Shown here one piece after another: positions 1 through 13,150 of a DNA stretch of 64,000 bases. The position numbers were made by a program, and so were the translations under genes. The notes below the pieces were generated by a model. It made no database searches. It was not told the origin of the DNA and was given only the letters and a program-made list of their open reading frames with translations. How positions within the stretch are numbered: the first letter of the stretch is position 1; every line of letters begins with the position of its first letter. The stretch lies in assembly GCA_026929865.2 (NCBI GenBank), contig CM049400.1:27824501-27888500 (forward strand), read 5' to 3'. The stretch is from Hyperoplus lanceolatus (lineage: Eukaryota; Chordata; Actinopteri; Uranoscopiformes; Ammodytidae).

Positions 1-2451
1 GGTTTGATTCCTGCATCAGCAAATGTCATTCTTCCGCCATGCAACCATTCTTCATGAGCGTTTTCTCTTCTTTTTCTCTGGCTATTTTTTAATTGTTACA
101 GTCTACTTCAGCACATTTCTTAAAAAATAAATAAAAATAAAATAAAACTCTGTCATATGATATTGCAGAAGTGAGAGACTGAAACAGTCCACACCAACTG
201 TTTTATCTTTATCTGACAATATTTGAACTGAGTTGGTGTACAGTACGTCTAAACGGTACAGCACTGTACAGCCTCATTTCCATGTCCATGACTCAGGAAT
301 GTATTGTTAATATCTCTTTAAGAGAAGGCTGAACTCACAGCCGTGAAAGCTCTTCGCTTTGCTGCTCTTATTTCTACGTTCAAACTTAATTTTTAGCCCA
401 TGCAAAGATTTTCAGAGCCACTATGTGGACGTTGGCGGCAATTTCACCAGCAGCCAAGCTTCCCGGCATGCCTTGCGGCTGGCTTTGTTCACAAAGTTAA
501 CTGTGAAGTTGCTGTGCTCGATATGGGATACAGACCCTGTTTCACTCTAACCAGGTTAACACGACATACATGATTTACTATCACACAAATTACGTTTTCA
601 CATGCATGCTGTATTTACAGCTTTTCATTTCGCACCCTCTTTCTGTCTTTCATTATGCCAGTACTGAATATTCTTTCAGGAATCTCTTACAACTTTTGAT
701 GCATGGCTATAATTTGAAAGCTGTGGTTGAAAAAACCCAATGACTTCCAAAAAGTGGTTTTAACTGACACATTATAATGTTTTATATCAAATGTCTTCTT
801 TCATCATTCCTCCAAATATTTGAATAAAACCAAAGAAATAAATCACACTGACCTCTGTCCACTTTCTGCAACAGCTGCATCATCAAAGCTTCTTAAAAGC
901 ACAAATTGGGACCTATTTTCGATGATGCACAACTACATTTGATTTAATCCTTACAACACCATGGAAACAGTTCCAGCTCTTTTCTCCAAAGGGGATTTTA
1001 CATCTCCACTGCATGACATGCAAGGGACAGTACACACTGCCTGCAGCATCTGGTGGACACCTGTAAGACTGCAAGTCACTGGAGTGAATAAGAGAGGCCT
1101 TTGTGATTTTGCTAAGTCACCAAAAACCTGGGCCAGAGTATACTGACCCTCAGTGTTCCAGCCACTTCCAAAGCCTGTCGGCATGGCAGCCATGTGGGGT
1201 ATTCAACCTGAGCATTCAATCACTAAATTAAAAGGCACCATAAATAACAATGAACAGTCAGCGAATAGTAATAAAACTCCAAACCGGCCAGCCAGACCAA
1301 GTTCTTGGGATGGGCAGCAGATCAAGCTGCCAACATTTGCAGTTGTTTCCACTGACACAGAAGGAACGAGCCAGAATGACCTGTGCACTTGATATTTAGC
1401 CTTTTCCAAGTATGCATGTGGTCTGCAACTTTTTGGATTGAAGTACAAAGGGAGTGATTCAGAACTGCTTCTGCACATTACTCATGTTTTCAAAACTTCA
1501 TTCGTCATCTTCTCACACAGTTGCACAGTCAGAGACCTGTTACACTGCAGGTTTTTGATATAGAATACATAAACCATGGACATAATTAAATAAACATCTG
1601 TGAGAAATAATGCAACCAAATACAATCTTGGCAATAAATTTGACACTGTACACAATGTTAAATAAAGGTGATGAAATTGCTTTTAACGTCAGGTCATACT
1701 TTGTGTGTTTTTGCCTTTCATTGCAATGTGTTGTAATGTTATGCAGTATTACAACATATTATCATAACGATGTGAACCCTCTGGAGAGTCAGTAATTCAA
1801 TCAATACATCATCTGACATCCCTTACCAATGAGAATACACAAGCGGCACCTTTCAAAAACTGGTATGTATGACTGATATATTTTACACAGGAACCTTCTG
1901 GTCATATAAAAAGTACTCACATTTATCATCTCTTCATTCATTGTTCTGTTGGGTAAAGAGAAAGAAAAAAAAATCAGTTTGTGTGGAAAGAGTTGATATT
2001 GTGTCTGGTGATGAAACCTTTCTTTGTCAAACTCAAAGAAAGTGGTTCAACATGTGCTTTAGCTCTGCAACACTGCAGACCTGTATCCAGTGAGCACCGC
2101 TAGCTCTTTCATTTATGAGAGCTAATCACTACAAGTGAACCACATCACAAAGGGACAGTCACTGACACCAGTACAATTACGTTATGCAGGTCTAATCCCT
2201 TACACAGCACTTATGATAGTTTTAAAGGCCACGAGGGCATACTGTAGTGGAACTGTTTGGTCCATTTTACAGCCACTGGGGCACAGGCCTGATTGTTAAA
2301 ACCAGGGAAAGTAATCCCTGGAGTCAGGCCACTAAACCTACTCTGTTTCTGTAACCATGGCAGCAGACAGGTAGTGTCTGGGTCACAGGGCAAACATGGC
2401 CCAGCTTCAGCACTGGACGGCGGGTTAATAAAAAAAAATAGCTTGGTGTGA
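1..2451. other. Non-coding upstream DNA, no gene seen
   Basis: AT-rich sequence far upstream of wnt7b. The open frames here are short (under 95 codons), occur on both strands and show no family signature. I see no splice-consistent exon series, RNA gene or transposon end. The first eleven bases resemble a tRNA B box (GGTTTGATTCC), but the rest of any such element would lie outside the window. Confidence 0.6.
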
Positions 2452-2656
<205 letters not shown>

Positions 2657-3899
2657 TTTGCCAGCTGACATGGGACGCGATACAACCACACAATGGCATT
2701 GGGTTTCAGTTAATCAACAGTAACACTGGATATTCAAGTTGGATACAACACCACTTACTAAACACAATGAGTCACAGTGCAGGTGAATGTTAGGGTCCAG
2801 ACAATTTTAAATTGATACATTTTAAAACACATTACTTTACATAAGTCTCAGACATGTAAAAAGTAATAACCCTTATATATATACACCTCCAGAGGGGTCA
2901 GTGGATGGCACAGGTCATCACAGTGAATGGCTGGATTTTTTGTTTGATTCAGATTCAGAGCTTTATTTAGGATGTTTTTTGCCATCTCTAAGCATTTTCT
3001 TTAAAAATATTATAATCCAATTACTTTTCTCCCCCTCTACACATGCTGCTATCCCACAGCCCAATATGGGCATTTGAAAATAAGCCAATAAATAAAGATG
3101 AGCTTTGTACAAGAAGAATCGGCAAGTTTGATTTACATCTTGAAAATGCCTGAACTGTGGTTTGGTTTTGGTCTGTCTTGCCCTTTTGAAAGAAAAACAT
3201 GATCCCCCATGGCCTTTTTTCCCCATTTACTAGCTCTCCCTCTCTCTTTTCAGTTGCTATGAGACACTCCAGCCGAAGCCAAGGCTTCCACAATTCATTA
3301 CTGGAGGAACAAAAGCCAAAGCACTGGACAAAGCCGGGCAGACCAACTCAAACCAGCTCCCACTTAACACACACATCACACCTCTGAGTGCTCTGCTGAG
3401 GCACAAATGGACAATTCAAGACCTCTTCTTTTTCCCCCTTTTTTTAAATGTATATTTCAAACTGCCAGTGGGATGGATGAAGGAAGCGCTCAAGATACAC
3501 ATAAGAAGTCAACAGGTTGAAGATTTGCCAAATTCCAAGATCATTTACAGTTTTCTATTTTCTTTGCTCAACTTGATTCATATTAGCACCACACATATTT
3601 TAAAAGGAATTCAGAAGATAACTTTGTCATACCTGACAGTAAAACTAATGTTTTGATATGTTTTTTCTTGGTGTAACATACAACTTTTGAGAAGAATTTT
3701 GTGCAAACAATCGAAGTGGCCACAATGCACCAGCAGTGCAACATCACCTATTTCTGGCTTTCCACCAGCTTTGTCTCGCCAAATCATGTAACATCTCTTT
3801 ACTCACCAACCAATCAGATCACAATATCTGGCTGTTCTCATGCAAAGAACGAGACGGGGAAGGCCAATCAGAAATGGCCCTCCTCCTTCCCCTTGTTTC

Positions 3900-3901
<2 letters not shown>
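2657..3901. other. Non-coding upstream DNA, nothing recognised
   Basis: Unique-looking AT-rich DNA. No ORF with a recognisable domain and no clear repeat boundary was found. Confidence 0.55.

Positions 3902-3939
<38 letters not shown>
3902..3939. repeat. (CA)n microsatellite
   Basis: About 19 uninterrupted AC units. The flanks are somewhat more GC-rich than their surroundings but show no gene signal. Confidence 0.95.
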
Positions 3940-6900
3940 CAATCACTGTCTGAGAAATGCCAACGGACGGGCAATCAGTCATTGTAATTAGGCTGGCTGC
4001 CATTCCCGAGCCTTCATAATTCAGGCTGGAGCTGGAGGACAGAGGTAGTGAGAGCCCAGCTGCAGGCGGCCACAGCACACCCCTGGCTCACCCAAACCTC
4101 CAAACAGGCCATTCGCTCTCCATTCCCTCTGATAGGGGGTAGGGGGGACCAGCAGAATTATAAGGGGGGGTGGCTTACTGCAAAATTAAAAAGTCCCCCC
4201 CACACACACCTCCCTCCCTTCCTTGTCTTCATCCCAAAACCGCTCCCACTCACATTTTTTTTTCACTGCACTGCAGAGTTTTGTTCTCCAAACTGCATGA
4301 GTGCAAAAGCAGATACTTTGTGCCGAGAAAAACGGCTTTTAAACAGAGGAAAGGTCCTAATCGAAACACATAAAATGCCTCAATAAAAATTGGGCTAGTG
4401 CCATTTTCCCCTGTACAGTTTTATTTGAAGGTGAAAAGCCAACAGATGGGTATGTGGTTTCTGGGGAACATTGGTTTTACAGTACAGACAGACATAGCCT
4501 GCTCTTTTCTCCTCGGAATTCACAGCTAAACAGGAAGCTATGGCAGTATTCTGCAGAGATTTATTTTATTTGCCTAAATGCCGCGGTTGACTCAGGAACT
4601 GGCTTTGCCTGTTGTATAGGACCTGAAGTTTTCTTGGCAGTGAAATGAAGAACTGCAAGTTCAGCCAAAACAGACAATAAAGCAAAATGGAGAAACATGC
4701 CAAATTGCTGGGGCAATTCAGTCCAGGGGCTCAATTTTCCAAAATGATTTACACTGGAAAGAAAAGCATTTCCCTGTCCTTAGATGAACTTAGAGTGCTC
4801 TCTGTCGGCTTTTACAAGGAAGCTATGGGGAAGGGAGGACACACACACAAACACACACACTGTACATGTGTGTGCACACATATGGATAACCACAAAGCCA
4901 TCACTGCAGCTTCTTTTCTCACTGTGGAATTAGGCCATGCACATAAAAGCCCCAAACACAGCCACACATATACACATGCACTACTTTAAAAAGACATTCT
5001 CAAAGTCACAGGGGAAAAACCACACACATGGAACCTTTGCACAAAAAAAACCCAAATAAGAACTGCCAAGCTGGGTAAGTGCTTTTTGATATATATTGTA
5101 CTTTGTATACTAACAGCTTGAACAATGAGTATTGGACAAACTGATGTTTTATTTTAGCAAGTGGTTCGAGTTTTCAGTGCAGCTGCAGCACAGTTGAGGA
5201 ATGAGGGAGGATGACTAGAGGCAGGTTTTGCCTCAGTCAGCATTGTCCTGAAGCCGCTTTATTGGCTTGTCTGGCTCAGCGTCATGACACTGTTCACCTG
5301 TTCCCACTCCACACTGCAGGATGACAGTCAACAGGCAGTACTGCAGAACTGCAAGAACCACAAGCTTAAACTTGTTTGTCATTATTTGTCCATCAGCCAT
5401 GGACTACCTTTGAAAAACAGATGCTGGAATGAATACACTAAACGGAATACCTACAGCTGTAGCAGGACTAGAATAAAATCCTTTCACAAAGCAAAAATGT
5501 AAAAAACTAATTGTAGCCTACTTCTGTCCGTCAGCATATAGCATTCAGTATATACACTTTTGATGTAGGAGGTTGGCTCACTTTGTAAATATCCTCTCAT
5601 CAAGTCTGACAGTCAAATTAGATCTTGCACTAAGCAAACATTAAGCATTAGGTATGATAAAAGCCTTCTCTCTTGCCGGGAGCATTTATGGACTCTTAAT
5701 GCTATGGCAGTTAACCTTTTGTGGTGAATCAGTGAAATGCAACACAATATAATATTTGATGATCAGGGAGAAATGAGAGGGATATATCGAGAAGGCACAT
5801 TGATGATGTACAATATGTATTCAGCACAATTTATTGAGAGAAAGTTAAGGCAAATTGTATGTATTTCAAGTAATTGTTTTTTTACTGCCAGTCTTCAAAC
5901 CTGCTTACTCATCAGATGATGTGCAAACATCTTTAATAGCCGCTGTAATATAATTATTGATTCACTCAATTGCCCATTTTGTGAGCTCCACACAGCTATG
6001 ATTTGATGAGCTCTATAAGCAATAAAGAACTTAAAAACAAAATGCAGCACAGTAAGAGATATATGCACACACACACACACAGTTTGTGACACAAAGCAGG
6101 AGTTTATTTCAACTTAAAAAAGTTTCCCTTTATGTTGTTCCAGGTGTTGCTACATCTGTAAATAAAGGCCAATGTTATGTCTGCTTTAGGAAGTGAGCAT
6201 ATAGTTAAACTGCAGACAGAGCCAAAACACCCGATTTGTGACCTCCGTCCCGAGTGTAGGTAGAGGGGAGACGAAGCTAAGAAAAAAATCAAGAGTTTTG
6301 TGGTGCGGTTTTGGTAAAAAGAAAATAAGTCAATGGGAATCCTCAACTCACTTGTCTCATATAAAATGTGCTGTCAGGATGAAATGAGAAATTTCCTATT
6401 TATTTTTATGAATGCAATGGACAATGTAGAAGCCGTGCAGACTGGTTACATACAGCGACAGGTTATTCCATTATATAGATTGTTTTGTTGTTGACAGATA
6501 GAGGTTACAGCCAAAGAAACAACAAATATTTCAATTCTCAAAATAATTTTCCTCAAGTTGCATATAAAATTAATTTCTAAAATGTTGTCCTCTAACTCCC
6601 CTTGTATTGTGTTATGACTGTGTGTAACTCGTACCAACTGATCCACACTAGATATTGCATCTTATGGCACTAAAATTTTATAATTAAGCATTAAAGTAAC
6701 TCAAATTTTTACAAGCATTACCTTGCCATTTTGTCTTCAATAACTTCATCATGTGTCCTCTTCCTTATTAGGTTGATTAGACCTAAATTCATTTAAATTC
6801 AGTCAATTATATTCAAGTATTATCTTTTGACCGTATCTTTTTCGAGGGGTTTAAACTTTTAAAGTTGCATCTCTTTGTCAAGTCTATATGCTGCATGAAA

Positions 6901-7769
6901 TCTCCCCAAAATGAACTTTTACTGGACTGAAATACTGAACAAACTATTATCTGTTTCCTTGAGACTGCAGTATCCCTCATGGTATTTCTCAGTATAACTA
7001 CAAAACTGCATCTCTATTACAAGATTTTGAACAAAAAAGATACAAATGATTTGCTTTTGTTTAGCTAATTTTTGCACTTAACGGCTGTATGAATTACAAT
7101 GAAACTAACACAGTTACACTCTATGCTTAATCCCCCTCCCCCTCCATGACAATGAACCTGAAACCACACACTTATACGTCTATTTAGGTGCACTGTGAAC
7201 AAATACAGGAAATACATTTAATAGAGAAGAACCACAACAGGAGAGAAAAGCACAAGTGTAACAATTTAGTTCAAAGTACGTCTTAAATTAAATGTAAGTT
7301 GTTGAATAGACATAATGCCAGTTAGTAGCCTATGCGCTTCTTAATATTAAACTTATTTTCAGTGCTACACAGAGGGCTCTTATTGCAAGGTCACTTCGAG
7401 ATCACAGAAAATATATCATAAAGACAAAGCCAGTGTTAAGTCTCTGGTGTGCACAAGGGACCCACTAGAATTCCCATTCAAATACTCTAATAGCCTATTT
7501 TACTGTTTTTTATTTATTTTATTTTTTTACAGATTCAGAGAAGATCAATTTTCAAGCCTACATTACATTTTCTTAGAAAAGTAACACCACCACGTCACAT
7601 ACATAAAGAGGGACAAAGACATGTTTCAGTTGACTCACCGTTAATAATAACGCACCATGTGCTCGTGGCTTGTCAGCTGCAGGTCTCCTCCTCGCGTGGC
7701 TGCAGTGCAACAGGCAAGAGTGGGACTCTGGAGCCGAGAGAAACACCGCCACCGGCTGCAGCTGCTGCC
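3940..7769. other. Non-coding upstream DNA, no gene seen
   Basis: Includes short CA-rich patches (about 4841-4880 and 6066-6080) and pyrimidine-rich or purine-rich stretches. No coding exon, RNA gene or transposon terminus could be supported. Confidence 0.55.
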
Positions 7770-7796
7770 TTGTTGTTGTTGTTGTTGTTGTTGTTT
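7770..7796. repeat. (TTG)n trinucleotide repeat
   Basis: About nine TTG/TGT units next to a GC-richer stretch with CAGCTGCTGCC. The poly-Gln, poly-Asn and poly-Cys frames over it come from the repeat and have no other coding support. Confidence 0.9.
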
Positions 7797-9751
7797 TCGC
7801 GCTTCAGAAAATAAGGAAGAGGGCATTTTAGAGCTGTGCGTGTCACCAGTCTCACCACTGCTCCGCATTTAATTCAGATAGTTTAGAAAAGTGGTCCACA
7901 ACAATAAAAGCGAGTTATAATCTACGAGGTGGTCTGACGACTGTCGTGAGGACAGGATTATGCATGCCAGGCAGCGAAAGCTTTTCATCTGTTTCATCCT
8001 CCGCAGGCTGGCTGTCCCCAATATCTCCCCCACGGCTGGCTGCATGGCGAATCTGACTCACTTATAGTATGCGCGTAAGGGCTGGACTGCCAAGTTTTTT
8101 TTTTATCAAAGCCAACAAGGGTTCGGCCCGGTTTTTGTTTTTGATAATTGGTCCTGTGTGCAGTTGTAGGCTATTCAGATCATGTCAGATTCCATATGAT
8201 GTCGTCTGACACTGGCAGCAGCAAGACTTATGCAAGTTAATATTTGATGCTATAGCGGACAGATCAATACCACACATCTGCTCTGATGAAATTAAGAAGT
8301 GAACTACAGTGCATCATGTGAAATTGCCTCTATAAAGTCATGCATTCCATTTACTTTGATATTTAGGGTTAGAAGTGAAGTCAGCATACTTATTTCACTT
8401 CTTTTAAAACCCCATGTATTAATTAGATGCACTGTGAATACTTTTTAAATGATAAATCATGTGTCACATATAGTAGAACAACCCGAGAACATGTTTTGAT
8501 TTTATTTGTCACATTTCCAAAGTATTTCTTTCTTTCTTTTTTGGAGTAATTACTTTTGAGTAAACACTCATTTGGAATCTAAAGCACTAAGCAGCTACTT
8601 GCAGTGTTCACTTGTGTTACTCCCGCTGCCATCTTTTCAGACGAACTGAACCATAGACATGTCTATGAACTGAACGGCCTTAGAGATGTTTCAATGGCGA
8701 CTTGAGCTTGTCACTCAGAATAACTCTCACTGTCTCCTAAGTCGCACCTGTTGCATGAATGGCTCTAAAATACCAGACCCTAGAGACAGGCCGCATTGAC
8801 TTGTTCATCCTGACACAAGACACAAACAACTTTTTACCCAGCAACATGTTTTGTTTTAAAGCTGAGTCCTTTCCATAGTCTCTATTAATACGAATACCAC
8901 CTTTCACATTAATGTGACTCATGTTTCCTTAAAAGCCTTGCTGAGATTTATGATCATTTTGATCCCGCTGCACTGCCGTTGAACAAGCAATGCAACCCTG
9001 TTGACCTCATACTGCATAGAGACAAGGAGTAATGAGATTATCCCTGCGTTGAGTGTGACCATGGTTTGTGACGTGTCCTCTCCAGATTGTGCACGCACAC
9101 AGGCTTTCAGGCTCTGCAGATGGAGTGACAAATTCAGCGCAGTAAAGAGAGCGAGGATTACTGGTCGGGGTGATTGGGTTCACAGAGCGGCAAGCTCAGG
9201 GCAAGAGTTAGGTCCCATGAGCTTGTGCGAAAAGGAAATTACATAAAATGTCAGGGATTTTTGATTGTTTCCAGAAAGAACTTCCTGCCTATTAATAATA
9301 TTTGGTACGTCCAAATAGTTCCGCTTTCAAGCCATGTGGTAGTCCCCAGTGATAGTTCAATTTCTTTTTCCACAGTATTTATCTAAAGTGAACACATACA
9401 CCAACGATAACATTGTTTTGATGTTTGCCTAATCTATTTCTTCTTCTTCTCTTAGGGTTTCCTGGAATGAGTGCCAGATAAAGGATATGAACTCGTTGCC
9501 CTCTGTGAAAGTCGGAAAATATAAATATAACCAGACTGCCAACTTGTTATGAGCAGTGGGGTGTGTCTAACACTTACTCAAAATGCCGCAGGTCTTGAAT
9601 CTGCCATGTATTCTTTTTGATCTATTGGAGTTTTAAAGTGTGGCCTCTTATAATGTAGAATTGCTTTGTAGGTTTATGCTCACATATGTTCATAAAACAT
9701 CAGGTTAAGAAAGAAGCTCTTGTTTAATGTAGGCTAGTTGAAAACTTTATT
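7797..9751. other. Non-coding upstream DNA with one short palindrome
   Basis: No gene seen. A perfect 16-bp palindrome, CATAGACATGTCTATG, lies at 8652-8667. Its centre AGACATGTCT fits the p53-family half-site form RRRCWWGYYY, but no second half-site is adjacent. Confidence 0.5.
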
Positions 9752-10110
9752 TTAAAGGTGCACTATGCAAGTTTTTTTGTGTCAGAGAAGTGAACATTTT
9801 CTAAGGTTTATTCTCATGACCGAATTAATAAACTTTCCTCACAGGAAAATTGGATCCCTGGAATCCTGTTTGAAGTTAGAAAGCTATCTTAAAAGTTACT
9901 GTTTTACTGTTGTTGTTTACAGCATCAGGGCCCACAGTTTTGTTTACAGTCTTTATTTTGGTGCAGGTGCCTCAAATATTTTATTTATGATGTTCTAATT
10001 ATTCCTTTCTAACAACTACATTTAGAGAAAAATATGTTTTGTTCACCAACTGCAGGCTCTGCAAGTGTAAACAAATTCCCTTCCCTTGAAACTGCATAGT
10101 GCACCTGTAA
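9752..10110. mobile_element. TTAA-flanked MITE with AGGTGCACTATGCA terminal inverted repeats
   Basis: The left end reads TTAA followed by AGGTGCACTATGCAAG. The right end, reverse-complemented, reads AGGTGCACTATGCAGTTT after a slightly degenerate target site. The arms match for at least 14 bases. There is no transposase frame, so this is a non-autonomous element of about 360 bp. TTAA target sites with AGG termini fit Kolobok-type or piggyBac-type DNA transposons; that assignment is inference. Confidence 0.72.
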
Positions 10111-12663
10111 ATATAAGATAGGTCAGGCCTGTAAGTTGGTCCTCAGCATGGTTTTTGGCCTGAGTACATGTAGCCTATACAGACCACTGACCCATCGCTC
10201 CACACGGAATGTTTTCTGGAAGCATCACAAGGTTTTGCCCTCAACACCCACCCGTCTGGACTGCTCCAGACACGGACGCAAGGACAAAGACACAACTATA
10301 ATTCTGCTTGTTAAATCAAATCACGTTTTGTCGACTTGACGTTAAACTGTTCGGGAGGGATCTCTGCTGCTCAGCCTCAATACTTTGATTAATAACATGG
10401 TGACCACTGGATCAGAGTGGCCGGGCCTGATTCAGCTGTATTTAGCTTTGTTTCACCATTCGGCATGACTGTCAGTGTTATCTACATCTGAAAGGCCTTT
10501 CATACTGCGTCATAGGGGCATCTCCTGAGGCAGTGCAAGGACAAAAGGCTGCTGTTGACAGCACTGAGAGCACAAGATAGTGACAGACGTCAATCATGCT
10601 CATGTTCTGAACCACTTCGATGCTCAAGGAATGCATACTCCTTTGTTTATGTTATCACGTCACCATTCTCGGTTCTTGTACAATTATGTTAGCAAACTGT
10701 TCTACATTATTTGTTATATTAGTACATTAAAAAATAAATGTATTGTATTGCAATATTCATACATTATATTTTTAATTATATTTTGCAAAAAACAGAAACA
10801 AATAATATTGCCACATGCGCAAGTCAATATTGACGTTATGAAAGAAAGGTTGTTTTTGACGGCAGGGCAGCTGCTTTTGGTCTCCAACAGCTCTAGCACC
10901 AACTGAGTTAAAAAGCTAAATTTAGATTTTACATTCAACGTCACTTCAACAATGGTGCGACGGGCCCTGAATGCACACATCCCTTACCCTGTTTCTATAC
11001 TCTGCTCTGGACAATGCATCTCTTATGCTGCCTGATCAGGAGTCCAGACGCAACGTGCTTGCTTGCAAATGCAAAAAACGCACTTGATATTTAGATTGAG
11101 GATTACGATGGCTTGTCTCATTGCTTCTGCGAGAATTCAAAGGAGTTTTCCGCCATCTGTAAGCATGGGAAATTCCTTCTTTGGTCTAAAGCAATGAGGT
11201 CGCATGTGACTGTGCTGAGATGATTTGCTTGAATGCTCCTTGACCTCAGACTGTCTGGAGGCTCTTTGCACACTAAGCCATGCTTATTTGTAAACAGAAT
11301 GCTTTGCTGAAGTTTTCTCCACGCTCACCCACCCACCTATGAATAAAGCCACTTTGCACAAACAGGCCATTATCAGCGGTGTTCGGGCCCCATTGCTGTT
11401 TATTATCCTTTACATTTGAAGTAGAAACTGCCATTTGCTTTGGGTTGAGTAAACAGGGCTGTTTTTTTCTCTTTTCTTTTTTTGCATGAAGCATGAATTA
11501 ACTGCTAAATTGAGCGATGGGCATTGTGAATGCCTTAAAGGTAATGTTTGATCTCAATAGTTTTAAATGTGCCCAGACCATAAAACCTCACTGGCAATAC
11601 ACACCTTAAAATTAGAAAACAAAATACTGGCAATAGCCTTAAACTCCTGGCTGGCGCTAACTTTCTCACATTCTCCCTGGTGTTAGTCCGTTAACTTTCA
11701 GCGCAACCTACTCAGGAAAACATGTTCATTAAATTCCCAGTAGGATTCCCTAAGTGGGCTGCACCCTGTCATTGACAGATTCATGAATGACTCAATATGC
11801 GTCTGGATTTGGAACCTGCGACGGCTTAAAAAAAAAGCCTGGGGGACAATGGCAACTGAGGCAAAGCTTGCGGAGCCTTCAGTCTAAACAAAATCTCATT
11901 GTTCCTGTTTTCCATAGGGGGTTAGGCATATACCCTCACCGACCCCCTTGCCCAATAAGACCCCTGGAACCTCAGTCCGTCCGCAGTCCCGCCCCAGTCC
12001 CGAGTATTTCACCAGCTCTGAGTGTTGTTAGTGGGTCCGGTAATTAAACAGGACTGCCTCTCGGTTTCTGCAGCTCCATGGGGGGAGACCCTCCATGAAA
12101 TGCACTCCTCATTCTGAGTCCAGACGGCAGCTGATGAGGGATTATCTACTGGCAGAGGCATGGCATACTCCCCACCATAATCTTCAATTAGTTCAGTTCA
12201 CGGTGATGTGTCGGATGGACCTGCCACTACCTTTCCCACGGCTTCTTCATAAACACCACACCATTGAATTAAGATAGCTTATATCACTTTGGTAAGGAGG
12301 AGTCAGATCGTTGGGCGAATTGAAATTGAAATCCAATCATTTTATTTGGCAGAAATGTTTGTATCAAAACCCACATTTACAACTTATGTAGGTTTTTTTA
12401 GTAAACTTAATAACTAATATTATTCGTTGTTAGAAATAACCTCTGTTAAGATACTAATACAAATTACAGTCCCTTTAAAGCTCTCTCAGCCTCCAAATAC
12501 AATCTTTTTTTTTGTAGTACAGGTACTTATTATTTTGATGCAAAGTACCAAAAATTTAAAAAAATACACCAAGATTTAAACATGAAGAAAGTTTGTTTTA
12601 TCTTGTTCTCCACTAATGGTCAGTTAAGTAAATGTGGAGATATTTGTATTGATGAATAAACAT
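10111..12663. other. Non-coding upstream DNA, no gene seen
   Basis: Unique-looking sequence of mixed composition, with a GC-richer patch near 11940-12080. Open frames are short and lack family signatures. Confidence 0.5.
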
Positions 12664-12692
12664 GGACTACAACTCTCCATGAGTTGTAGTCC
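12664..12692. repeat. Perfect hairpin with ACTACAACTC arms
   Basis: Twelve-base arms GGACTACAACTC and GAGTTGTAGTCC are exactly complementary around a 5-base loop (TCCAT). The arm resembles the ACTACAAnTCC core associated with ZNF143/THAP11 promoter sites, so it may be a paired site or a transposon relic. Confidence 0.8.
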
Positions 12693-12899
12693 TGTATTAA
12701 ATACTTGTCTTTATTTACTCACAAGAGAGGCCAGGATGAAGTTCAAGTTCATTTTCTTTCGTAACTTTTTATCACATGCCAGGGAAGATAGTACTTGACG
12801 ACCAGTTCGGTTTATACCAGTTACCTTTGACGGACACAAAACAAAACAGAGGAACAGAGGAAAGGGACAGGCTAAAGAACCCTAATTATATATACCTAA

Positions 12900-13150
12900 T
12901 TAAAGGAGCTCCGTGGAACTTTCAGCTTTTTGTAAATTCTTACAACCCCCTTTGGACAAAAGCGGTAGTGTTTTTACTACGCCAGCTGTAGTTCCTGGGT
13001 GAGTTTACCCATGACAAAAGCGTTAAGAAAAACTAAAAATGGCATTATTTTCGCTGATGGTCTCGTTTGCTGTTACATGTCATTTATGATCATCAGTGGA
13101 AAAATGAGACTGTTTCAGAAATATTTCAAAGTTATTCTGAGCACCTTTAA
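12900..13150. mobile_element. TTAA-flanked MITE, diverged
   Basis: TTAA followed by AGGAGCTCCGTGGAACTTT at the left pairs imperfectly with AGGTGCTCAGAATAACTTT, the reverse complement of the right end, and both lie beside TTAA. Length is about 250 bp with no coding frame. The terminal form AGGNGC resembles the other TTAA-flanked elements in this window. Moderate confidence because the arms are diverged. Confidence 0.55.

Noticed and set aside
1..12. B-box-like GGTTTGATTCC at the window edge
   Set aside because: Only 11 bases of a possible tRNA-derived element are visible; the rest would be outside, so nothing can be claimed.
2407..2424. Second RE1-like site (TTCAGCAC then GGACGGCGG)
   Set aside because: Half-site spacing is one base instead of three and the right half diverges, so it does not fit a canonical RE1.
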